From Methanocalculus sp. (lineage in GTDB: Archaea > Halobacteriota > Methanomicrobia > Methanomicrobiales > Methanocorpusculaceae), in NCBI RefSeq assembly GCF_030651615.1, contig NZ_JAUSCG010000187.1, positions 1 through 6,575 of the forward strand: a stretch of 6,575 nt of DNA, given 5' to 3'. Positions within the stretch are counted from its first letter, which is position 1. The number at the start of each line of letters is the position of its first letter. Shown piece by piece: positions 1 through 6,049 of the stretch. Below the pieces are notes generated by a model. It saw nothing but the letters and a program-made list of their open reading frames with translations, had not been told where the DNA came from and made no database searches. A program made the translations under genes and the position numbers.

Positions 1-20
1 TTACAAATAACACACTTCAT
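1..20 (-). CDS. start of a divergent YgiT-like gene copy (partial, leaves window)
   Basis: On the minus strand the left arm of the inverted repeat reads GAGGAG (32 to 27), then ATG ATG (23-21 and 20-18), then codons for Lys-Cys-Val-Ile-Cys. This matches the start of the plus-strand zinc-finger gene, including the first CxxC pair. Only six complete codons counted from the second ATG are visible, so whether the reading frame continues as a real gene cannot be judged. If real, it is a duplicated, divergently oriented zinc-finger antitoxin gene. If the inverted repeat is an artefact, this gene does not exist. Confidence 0.35.
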
Positions 21-92
21 CATCTTCTCCTCATCCTGATCAATGGATAGATAACAAGATGAGGAGAAGATGATGAAGTGTGTTATTTGTAA
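1..92. repeat. perfect 35-bp inverted repeat, 22-nt spacer
   Basis: Bases 1-35 are the exact reverse complement of 58-92 (35 of 35 positions checked), separated by a 22-nt spacer at 36-57. The repeat begins at the first base of the window, so it may extend further left. The right arm contains a GAGGAG ribosome binding site (61-66), two tandem ATG codons (70 and 73) and the first codons of the YgiT-like gene; the left arm mirrors all of this on the minus strand. It is far longer than a typical antitoxin operator. It could come from an inverted gene duplication, be a structured 5' leader, or be an assembly or amplification artefact at a contig end. Confidence 0.97.
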
Positions 93-312
93 GAGTGGAG
101 AGACACGATCCGGTAAGACTACGATCACCTTCGAGCGTGAAGGGTTAACCCTGGTGGTGAAGGAGGTTCCGGCAGAGATCTGTATGAACTGCGGGGAAGA
201 TTATGTGGATGAGTCGATCACCCATGAGATCATGATGCTGGCTGAACGGATTTCACAGAACGGCACTCTTATTGATGTCCGCAGGTATGTTCCTGGTTCT
301 GTAACCTGCTGA
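73..312 (+). CDS. YgiT/MqsA-type zinc-finger antitoxin-like protein
   Basis: A small protein of 79 aa from ATG 73 (80 aa from ATG 70). Two CxxC pairs are present (C4/C7 and C38/C41 in the 80-aa numbering), with the pattern MKCVICKSGETR near the start and PAEICMNCGEDYVDE in the middle. This is the usual pattern of the YgiT-type zinc-finger family, related to the N-terminal domain of the MqsA antitoxin. The DNA-binding HTH half of full-length MqsA is absent, as in many short family members. GGAG at 63-66 lies 6 nt from ATG 73 but only 3 nt from ATG 70, so the second Met is preferred. In many prokaryotes the gene lies beside a DUF4258 or MqsR-like toxin. No such partner follows it here, and the sequence before it holds only a mirrored copy of its own start. 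The fold and family are well supported; an antitoxin role is inference. Confidence 0.85.
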   Translation: MKCVICKSGETRSGKTTITFEREGLTLVVKEVPAEICMNCGEDYVDESITHEIMMLAERISQNGTLIDVRRYVPGSVTC

Positions 313-350
313 AAGCACTGCAATCTGGGAATAGGATCTCCGGAGTCAAT

Positions 351-386
351 TATACCACCAGACAGAGTTATACTGTGGTGGATATA
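351..386. other. imperfect hairpin between convergent genes
   Basis: CCACCA (355-360) pairs with TGGTGG (376-381). The stem continues inward as CAG (363-365) with CTG (373-375) after a 2-nt bulge, and outward as TATA (351-354) with TATA (383-386) after a 1-nt bulge. It sits between the 3' ends of the YgiT-like gene and the transporter gene, so it could shape either transcript's 3' end. No strong T tract follows it immediately on either strand. Confidence 0.5.
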
Positions 387-389
387 CTT

Positions 390-425
390 CTCTTCGAGAG
401 GTGGTACTTCTCTGTTTTTCTGTTT
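390..425 (+). terminator. T-rich terminator candidate after the YgiT-like gene
   Basis: A short CTCT-TCG-AGAG hairpin (390-400) is followed by TTTTTCTGTTT (415-425), which overlaps the stop codon of the convergent transporter gene. Archaeal RNA polymerase often stops at U-rich tracts without a strong hairpin, so this is a plausible stop for rightward transcription about 100 nt after the YgiT-like stop codon. The hairpin itself is weak. Confidence 0.4.
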
Positions 426-1713
426 ACATTGAGAAGAGGGTGGCAACCCGGAAGGAGAGGGTGATCAGGAGGGCCGCTGGTATGACGTACCGGCAGAGGA
501 CGGGGACCGCCCGGATGAGAGAAGAGCTCTCCGAGAGGTCCCCCCAGAGGGTCTTCTGGTCAAAGAGCCAGGCGAAAGCGATCGAGAGGAGGAGAGCGGA
601 GGCTGAGAGTCCGATGGTCCCGAAGACCTCGTCCATTGCGTCGAGGATGGGGATATCAGCGATTCTGAGGGATATGGCACTGTAGCTTGCAGCAGCAGGC
701 ATGCCGATGATGATGAGAAGGAGTGTGACAAAAGCTGCCATTGAACGTCTGGATATCCCAAAGACCCCTGCCAGGGCGGCTGTTGGGACTTCGATGAAGG
801 AGATGGCAGAGCTTGTTGCGGCAAAGAAGACGAGGAGAAAGAAGAAGACGGCAAAGACCGCACCAAACGGCATCAGCTCAAAGGCGTAGGGGAGTGTGGT
901 GAAGACAAGCTCTGGTCCGGCTGCTGGTTCAAGGCCGTAGGTGAAGACGATCGAGAAGATGACGGTCCCGGCGAGGAGGGAGGCACAGATATCTGCGATG
1001 GTGACGGTTGCCGCCGAGAGCGGGATCTTTTCACCTGACCCAAGGTAAGCCCCATAGGTGAGGAGTGTTCCGTATCCGACCGAGAGCGAAAAGAACGCCT
1101 GACCGAGGGCTGCACCCCAGATGAGAGGATCAGAGAGAACCGAGAAGTCCGGCGTGAAGAGGTAAGAGAGACCTGCACCAGCGCCCGGGAGCCGGATTGC
1201 GAAGATGAGCATGATGATAAGGAGGATGAAGATGAGCGGGACAAGGACGGTTGTTACCCTTTCGATCCCCTTCGTAACGCCGGATGATACGATCGCTCCA
1301 CAGAGGATGGCTGCAAGAATGAAGAAAAAGATCGGGAGGTACGATCCCGTAAAATCTGAGAAGGGCTCAAGGGTTCCGGTGAGGGAGAAGGCGAGGTACC
1401 CACATGTCCATCCCGTGATGACGAGATAGTATGAGATGACCCCGATTACCACGAGTAAGACGATCCAGCCTGCCCACCGGATAGAAGCCTTTTCGAAGGC
1501 GGCGATGATGGCACTCCGTGTCTGCTGGCCAGCCCGCATCTCAAGGATCATCAGAGGCAATCCGACGAGGAGGACGGCTGTGAGGTAAGGGATGAGGTAT
1601 GCACCGCCGCCGTTCTGGCCGACGACCGTTGAGAACCGCCATATGTTTCCGATACCGACAGCTGATCCGATTGCGGCTAGTATGAATCCGGAACGGGAAG
1701 ACCAGACCTCCAT
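424..1713 (-). CDS. NSS/SNF family Na+-dependent amino-acid transporter
   Basis: A 429-aa membrane protein of the neurotransmitter:sodium symporter (SLC6/LeuT-like) family. These import amino acids or amines across the cytoplasmic membrane, driven by Na+. Visible family marks are W-SSRSGFILAAIGSAVGIGN then WRF in TM1 (residues 4-27), NGGGAYLIPY (34-43), the TM6 region GQAFFSLSVGYG (204-215), and ATSSAISFIE in TM8 (299-308), which aligns with the Na2-site Thr/Ser pair. About 11 hydrophobic segments and a length near 430-450 aa fit the prokaryotic branch. The usual WRFP Pro is Ser here (residue 28). The start is fixed: an in-frame TAG lies one codon upstream of this ATG. No clear ribosome binding site is seen. 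It follows the C45-type hydrolase gene by 65 nt on the same strand, so co-transcription is likely. The substrate cannot be told from sequence. Confidence 0.93.
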   Translation of the reverse strand: MEVWSSRSGFILAAIGSAVGIGNIWRFSTVVGQNGGGAYLIPYLTAVLLVGLPLMILEMRAGQQTRSAIIAAFEKASIRWAGWIVLLVVIGVISYYLVITGWTCGYLAFSLTGTLEPFSDFTGSYLPIFFFILAAILCGAIVSSGVTKGIERVTTVLVPLIFILLIIMLIFAIRLPGAGAGLSYLFTPDFSVLSDPLIWGAALGQAFFSLSVGYGTLLTYGAYLGSGEKIPLSAATVTIADICASLLAGTVIFSIVFTYGLEPAAGPELVFTTLPYAFELMPFGAVFAVFFFLLVFFAATSSAISFIEVPTAALAGVFGISRRSMAAFVTLLLIIIGMPAAASYSAISLRIADIPILDAMDEVFGTIGLSASALLLSIAFAWLFDQKTLWGDLSESSSLIRAVPVLCRYVIPAALLITLSFRVATLFSM

Positions 1714-1778
1714 GCCCTATGGTTGGTGTTATACCAGATATGGGTTTCACATCGGGTCGATGAAGAGGGGGGGAGAGA
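1714..1778 (-). other. 65-nt gap between hydrolase and transporter genes
   Basis: The gap holds a run of seven G (1767-1773, read as C7 in the transcript) and a small interrupted inverted repeat TGGT-GTTAT-ACCA (1724-1736) just before the transporter start. The repeat could be a weak operator or TATA-like site (TATAAC on the minus strand), but it lies only about 15 nt from the ATG, too close for a normal promoter of this start. The simplest view is read-through from the hydrolase gene. Confidence 0.35.
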
Positions 1779-3317
1779 TTATCCGCCACGTACCATCTTC
1801 GCATGAGCGGTCACCAAAGAGAAGGCCGTAGCAGCTTTTGAGAGTGAGTGAGATCTCTCATATGAATCTGCTGTGAGGATTGCATGATCATGCCACCAGA
1901 CACCTTCCCAATAGATCTCCTGAATGGAGCTCCACCGGGCAATCATCTCCCGATCACCAGATTTTTTCATCGTCTTCACCGCCACCCACATCTCGTTCTC
2001 CGCATCTGATCTGAGGTTGTAAACCAGGGTTTCCGGCGACTTTCCGACAGTAATATTAACATATGTTCCGGTCTGGCCAGGCGCCATAGTCCCCCATATG
2101 GGAGTGTCCGGGTTTCCTGTACAGATTGAGACGATATCATCGCCTGGTACGGCAATGAAGGAATATAGGGTGGAGACATCAGGGTGGAACCGGTTGACGG
2201 TGTTGGTACTCCATGGATCATCTCTATGCCATCTCTGGCCATCCCACCAGTCGCATGAAGAGAGGATATTCTGGAAAAGGGTATAATCCACCGATCCGGG
2301 ATAGTCGCTGATGATCTTCTCAACAGTACTATACCGGTAATAACTTGATGGGTTGTACTCGAGTGGGTCCCATACAGGCTGGGAAGGTCGCATGGCTGGT
2401 TCAAAATAATGGTTTGTGGCGATGATGGAGTCAAACCGTTTGGTCTTCGTCGGTTCACGAATAGCATATCTGACCCTGCTTGCTTCGATTACTTCCATTG
2501 CTCCTGACGAATCAGCCAGGAGCCGGTTTAAGGAGAAGCCACGGGTGATGGAGAGGAGGATATTCTCAGCTTCGGGGACGGTGGCAGCAGTCATCCCCAC
2601 ATAGGCGAGTTCGAGAAAACCGATGATACCAGGTCCGATATCCCCTGGTCCCTGTGAGGGGCCGGAGGTGACGATAGAGATCAGCCCCTGTTCATTGACA
2701 ACGGCATTACTCCCGATTCGTCCTGCACCAGACGGAATAATGCACGAATATCCGTCATCAGGGTAGAGTGCCAGGATCACGCCATAGGAGTTTGATGGAA
2801 CCGGATAGTAATCATAATTGACACCGGCGATCAGACTCGTATTCTCTTCATAGACCGCAAAGGCGGTGCAGTGCTCCTGAATCGCAGGCCCTTCGCGGTT
2901 TCCATAATAGAGCATTATAATCGGATCGAGTGGTGAGAATGGGATTCCCTGGTCATTCATCGCATCAGAGATCCCCTCGAAGAACCGGATGAAATCAAAA
3001 TCGGGCAGTTCCGTTCTGATATACTCCTGTGATACCAGAGATGCGTTTACAATATCTGCATACGAGTTCCTGGAGAGTGCGGATGCAAGAGAGGAGTCAC
3101 GCACAATAGCGATAGAATCTGCCACCTGGAGACCGTACTGGTATCCCATCTCATATGGACTTCCTGTAAGGATGATCACCGGCATCACTCCGGGTGGGGG
3201 GAGGTATGCCGGAGATACCGGGGAGGTGGACGTTGTAGTGTATGCTGCAGTTGGAGCCACAGAGACGAGGAGAGTCAGTATGATGAGACAGCAGGAGAGT
3301 GGCAGGGACGTGCGCAT
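1779..3317 (-). CDS. secreted C45/acyl-transferase-like Ntn hydrolase
   Basis: A 512-aa protein. Residues 1-25 form a signal peptide (Arg, hydrophobic stretch, then a small-residue end near APTAA-Y), so it is predicted to be exported. The body resembles the peptidase C45 / acyl-CoA:6-aminopenicillanate acyltransferase group of self-cleaving N-terminal-nucleophile hydrolases. Supporting signals: the 'SPYEMGYQYG' start motif (53-62), the 'FEGISDAMNDQG' helix (113-124), a Cys in EHCTAFAVY at residue 150 as candidate nucleophile exposed by cleavage at His149-Cys150, GVNYDYYP (165-172), NAVVNEQGL (204-212), ATNHYF (300-305), and a late YSFIAVPGDD/ICTGNP region (385-402). Family members cut or transfer amide-bonded acyl groups; the substrate here is unknown. 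A TATA-like element about 25 nt upstream suggests a leaderless transcript. It is the first gene of a probable two-gene unit with the NSS transporter. Confidence 0.83.
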   Translation of the reverse strand: MRTSLPLSCCLIILTLLVSVAPTAAYTTTSTSPVSPAYLPPPGVMPVIILTGSPYEMGYQYGLQVADSIAIVRDSSLASALSRNSYADIVNASLVSQEYIRTELPDFDFIRFFEGISDAMNDQGIPFSPLDPIIMLYYGNREGPAIQEHCTAFAVYEENTSLIAGVNYDYYPVPSNSYGVILALYPDDGYSCIIPSGAGRIGSNAVVNEQGLISIVTSGPSQGPGDIGPGIIGFLELAYVGMTAATVPEAENILLSITRGFSLNRLLADSSGAMEVIEASRVRYAIREPTKTKRFDSIIATNHYFEPAMRPSQPVWDPLEYNPSSYYRYSTVEKIISDYPGSVDYTLFQNILSSCDWWDGQRWHRDDPWSTNTVNRFHPDVSTLYSFIAVPGDDIVSICTGNPDTPIWGTMAPGQTGTYVNITVGKSPETLVYNLRSDAENEMWVAVKTMKKSGDREMIARWSSIQEIYWEGVWWHDHAILTADSYERSHSLSKAATAFSLVTAHAKMVRGG

Positions 3318-3335
3318 GAGTAATTCTCAGAAGTT

Positions 3336-3348
3336 TTTATTGAATAAA
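3336..3348 (-). promoter_or_regulatory. TATA-like element for the C45-type hydrolase gene
   Basis: TTTATTGAATAAA is a 13-nt palindrome centred on base 3342, in A/T-rich sequence, about 25 nt upstream of the ATG whose first base is 3317. Archaeal TATA boxes lie about 26 nt before the transcription start, so transcription would begin at or next to the ATG. No convincing ribosome binding site is seen between them, which agrees with leaderless translation. Confidence 0.5.
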
Positions 3349-3685
3349 CTATGCTTCAGCCGACCACCTGGTCCTGTGCTGACTCGGATCCGCATAGGTG
3401 ATTGGTATCAGTTGAGAGACCCTTCTCCACCAGAGAGTTCGGGAGGAGGAGAGAAGAAACACGTACGGAGTGTACCAGAATGATCTCCCGTAGTAATCCC
3501 TTCAGCCATCCGCACTGCCTATCAGATGATAGTTAAATGGTTCTGTAACCTGACACCACCCATCCTATCCTCCTGCATCTTCAGGAGGCTGACTGCCACA
3601 ATGAATTCGCGTGAGTATCCATTCCCATCTTTTGGAAGCAGGTCATTGGGGGCTCAGGTTTTCGTATCGTGACTACTCACTCAAC
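3349..3685. other. gene-free stretch between hydrolase promoter and tnpB remnant
   Basis: No supportable gene is seen. The plus-strand frame reaching 3483 is the opposite frame of the hydrolase gene running past its start. The stretch holds CGGGAG (3440-3445) and CTCCCG (3485-3490), which could form a long-range stem, and the compact hairpin described separately at 3569-3588. The part nearest 3685 lies 3' of the tnpB remnant and may be old element end. Confidence 0.5.
3569..3588. other. 7-bp hairpin, possible remnant of the IS element end
   Basis: CCTCCTG (3569-3575) and CAGGAGG (3582-3588) form a perfect stem with a 6-nt loop. It lies about 100 nt 3' of the tnpB remnant stop codon on that gene's strand. 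IS200/IS605 elements carry subterminal hairpins in the right end, downstream of tnpB, which overlap the guide RNA (omega/reRNA) scaffold, so this could be a relic of it. No T tract follows it. The link to the element is inference from position only. Confidence 0.4.
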
Positions 3686-3904
3686 TCAAGTCAGGGGCAT
3701 CCATGCAGTATTTGCAAGAGATTGTAGCCCCAATCTCATAATATTGATCGATGCATTCAAATCACGATCCATAATCAACCCGCAATGGGAGCAGGTATGG
3801 ACTCGATCAGGGAGTGTCTTCTTCACGATGACACCACAGGTCGAACACATTTGCGTCGTCTGCGCGCACCCCGTGATTTCCACTGGAACCCGGAAGATCG
3901 TGAG
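3686..3904 (-). pseudogene. tnpB: tnpB (IS200/IS605 OrfB) remnant, C-terminal end only
   Basis: The last ~70 codons of a TnpB-type RNA-guided nuclease. Visible are TTQMCSTCG and VHTCSHCG, whose four Cys form the zinc ribbon, followed by DRDLNASINI, the final RuvC motif with its catalytic Asp (DLNAS), and the family tail RLGLQSL. A full TnpB is about 350-450 aa. Here an in-frame TAG (3905-3907) cuts the frame just upstream, and no RuvC-I or RuvC-II region was recognised in any minus frame through 4210. The residues just before the zinc ribbon (LTIFRVPVEITGC) only loosely fit the usual sequence, so the upstream border is eroded. No tnpA is present. This is a dead element fragment; whether its 3' end still yields a structured RNA is unknown. 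Confidence 0.85.
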
Positions 3905-4510
3905 CTATCTATTCTGGAAAGGGCGGCGCATGCATTAACCATTACGTTTCCAGGTTTGTATTACCACACTTTCCTTCTGCCGGATAGTGAGTGCGCTATG
4001 CTGATCTTGCTCCATGTGTTTCTGCATCCTGCCGGTTATGCCCGTATGCAGTCAACCGGTAAACAAGGAGACACACATCCCAGAGCAGATCTGTTTGAGT
4101 CTGCTACCACTACGGAATTATTGTAGGAATAATGTGTCTCATCAGATCTATAGGCGGATTAAACGGAGGATAGGAGACAGAAAAACAAACTGGATTGGTA
4201 GCAGCTAGTACGTTGCTGATCTGAGATCACAGGTGCTCAAAGGGGTGATGCAAAGGATCACATGAGAAACCAAGCCACTGATCCGGATAACAAACAGAAA
4301 AGACCCTAGAAAGAGACCTCGGCATCAAAACAGAGTGTGAGAAATAACACACTGACACACGACAGAGATATCTGCATCAGGGGAAAGGTTTTATCAATTA
4401 GCATCTGATTATTCGATACAGATATTGTAACCGGATCAGGATCACAGGATACATATTTTGGAAATCCAAAGATACTACATAACGATAAAGGTGCTTTACA
4501 GGTTTCAATT
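3905..4510. other. gene-free stretch, eroded DNA and upstream region of the exported protein
   Basis: No gene could be supported; the short frames here match nothing recognisable. Small structures seen are an A/T-only hairpin ATTATT-GTAGG-AATAAT (4117-4133) and AGTGTG/CACACT with an 8-nt loop (4334-4353). The part after about 4380 is A/T-rich and probably carries the promoter of the gene at 4511. Candidate TATA-like sites are TTTTATCAATTA (4389-4400), ATATTTT (4453-4459) and TACTACATAA (4473-4482); the last would place the transcription start close to the ATG. None is decisive. Confidence 0.45.
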
Positions 4511-5698
4511 ATGATCTCCCGTCGTCATATATTCATGCTGGTGGGCATCGCTCTCATCAGCAGTATCATCCTCACACAGGCTCTTCCTGCAATTCCGGAG
4601 GGGCAGCTATCATCCGGCGACCCCGGGAGCATAGCCGTTATGAACCAGAATTCAGAGGATCAAAATACCGATCCATCCGTAGAATCAACAGACGAACCAT
4701 TTGATATCAGATCGTTTCTGAGAAAATACTTCGGAAAGCCAAAGGCAAATGAAGATGAGAGCCTGGCAGAAAACTGCACAGAAAACGAAACACTGACCTT
4801 CCCTCCAACAGATGATGAGATATTCCAGATGATCCTCAGGAACGAGTCATTCAGCTTCAACCTCCTCTCACTCCAGTGCATAATTGCACTCGATCAGGGA
4901 GATCAGAACACCCTCAAGAGCAATGCCGCGAGACTGCATGATCTCGCCGTAGATCTCCATGAACAGGTCGAACCCCTTGAAGTCGAGCCGCATCACTATG
5001 GGAGAAAAGCTCTCTTCCTCGAATCGATGGGCAGCTTTATCGATGTCACCGGTGTCCTAAAGGAAGGACTTCCACACTACGTCAGTGAACGGAGGGCAGC
5101 ATATCTCTCCCTCACCTCAGCAATCGAACGCTTGGATAACGTGATCAGGAACATAAACTGCCAGACAGTGCCGCCGGGAACAACAGAAGATGTGACCGGC
5201 CTTGAAGTGATGCCGGAGGTTCTTCGTCCAGATGATATCCTCCCGGCAGGCATGCCGGCGATCTACCGTGATGCAACAAATAGTAACGAGATCTCCATCT
5301 ACCCACAGTATGCCAGGAAGATGCAGAGTCTGTATTATGAAGAGCGGCAGGGGCTCGGTTTTGCGACGCGGCATCTGAATGCTGCTGAAGGCAGGTCCTA
5401 TATCATGGTGTATATGGTTGTCACTCATCGCGGAAACATGGATGGGAAGAAGTATACCATCCAGACACCTGCACTCTCTGCATTCACCCTCCACGGACCG
5501 GAGGAATCCTACAAGCCAGTCTCAACGCCGGAATATACCTCACTTGGAGAGATGTACACACAGAAGACACTTGACCGAAAGGAGAGTACCAGGTGTTCCC
5601 TCCTCTTCGAGGTGCCGGAGGATCTTATCATCAATAATGCCTACATCTCTGCCAATCTCGGATCAGGGTATGGAACCATCTCCTGGAATCTCACCTGA
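4511..5698 (+). CDS. exported protein of unknown function with DUF4352-like C-terminal domain
   Basis: A 395-aa protein with no recognised family for most of its length. An N-terminal Arg pair and hydrophobic segment (about residues 7-24) form a signal peptide or membrane anchor; no lipobox Cys follows. Residues 32-95 are an acidic, Asn/Ser/Glu-rich linker. Residues 96-217 look all-helical (amphipathic stretches such as LKSNAARLHDLAVDLHEQ and YLSLTSAIERLDNVIRN). Residues 285-395 are beta-rich: RSYIMVYMVVTHRGNMDGKKY, a TPALSAFTLHGP strand, then the LLFEVPEDL motif and a final GTISWNL. This recalls the DUF4352 / telokin-like extracellular beta-sandwich found in many archaeal and Gram-positive surface proteins. 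AGGT (4500-4503) lies 7 nt before the ATG as a weak ribosome binding site. It stands alone between two gaps. A surface or envelope role is inference. Confidence 0.8.
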   Translation: MISRRHIFMLVGIALISSIILTQALPAIPEGQLSSGDPGSIAVMNQNSEDQNTDPSVESTDEPFDIRSFLRKYFGKPKANEDESLAENCTENETLTFPPTDDEIFQMILRNESFSFNLLSLQCIIALDQGDQNTLKSNAARLHDLAVDLHEQVEPLEVEPHHYGRKALFLESMGSFIDVTGVLKEGLPHYVSERRAAYLSLTSAIERLDNVIRNINCQTVPPGTTEDVTGLEVMPEVLRPDDILPAGMPAIYRDATNSNEISIYPQYARKMQSLYYEERQGLGFATRHLNAAEGRSYIMVYMVVTHRGNMDGKKYTIQTPALSAFTLHGPEESYKPVSTPEYTSLGEMYTQKTLDRKESTRCSLLFEVPEDLIINNAYISANLGSGYGTISWNLT

Positions 5699-6049
5699 GC
5701 GCTGATCATCACCGTAAGCCAGCGTGCAGACGGTGTTGGTTCCATATCCGGGGGATTGAAAGGAACTCACTCAATTGTGTGGTGAAGAGGGAATGCTAAT
5801 CTTTCCGGATGCATCTGATCATCCAGTAGTATTGCAAGGAGACACAATTCAGTGTTCAATCCAATACCAACTTAACTCCGGTATAGATTACATCAAATGT
5901 CCCTCAAGATTGAAGAAAGAAGAGATCTAAACAATAGTACCTGAACCAATCAATAAAGAGAGAGGAAAAGAACACATGCTATCTGGATTGGAAGGATGGC
6001 ACTACCCGTTCCCCTCAAGGGTACTAGAGAGATCGGACCTGTGATATAT
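5699..6049. other. 351-bp gap before the repeat-protein gene
   Basis: No convincing gene. A hairpin CACCGT/ACGGTG with a 14-nt loop (5710-5735) lies just after the exported-protein stop codon and could mark its transcript end, though no T tract follows. The rest is A/T-rich and presumably holds the promoter of the next gene; no TATA-like site stands out. A 22-codon frame at 5976-6044 (ATG to TGA) ends 5 nt before the next ATG, but has no supporting evidence as a real peptide. Confidence 0.45.
6041..6045 (+). promoter_or_regulatory. GTGAT Shine-Dalgarno-like site deciding the start at 6050
   Basis: GTGAT matches the 3' part of the archaeal consensus GGAGGTGAT and lies 4 nt before ATG 6050. 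This favours that start over the in-frame upstream ATG at 5996 and GTG at 6041. Confidence 0.4.

Noticed and set aside
401..1429. Several open frames on both strands inside the transporter gene
   Set aside because: They are opposite or shifted frames of the NSS transporter gene, with skewed composition (Ser/Arg-rich or Lys/Arg/Met-rich) and no family signal.
2989..3483. 164-codon plus-strand frame across the hydrolase start
   Set aside because: Most of it is antisense to the hydrolase gene; the remainder has no recognisable motif or ribosome binding site.
294..3552. 15-mer TGGTTCTGTAACCTG present at 294-308 and 3538-3552
   Set aside because: Flanking bases do not match beyond chance, and there is no sign of an element bounded by the two copies. 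The first copy is the coding end of the YgiT-like gene.
3785..4208. Plus-strand frames of 113 and 64 codons beside the tnpB remnant
   Set aside because: The first part is antisense to the tnpB zinc ribbon, and the rest resembles no family. The basic stretch RRIKRRIGDRK is not enough to call a gene.
1..4353. 12-mer AAATAACACACT at 5-16 and 4342-4353
   Set aside because: Length is at the chance level, and the second copy is part of an unrelated small hairpin.
3480..4522. 12-mer ATGATCTCCCGT at 3480-3491 and 4511-4522
   Set aside because: A shared 12-mer is expected by chance in a window of this size; the match does not extend.
5976..6044. 22-codon frame (MLSGLEGWHYPF...) ending 5 nt before the repeat-protein ATG, a possible leader peptide
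   Set aside because: Ribosome binding site support is weak (GAGG about 10 nt away) and there are no repeated regulatory codons, so it could easily be chance.
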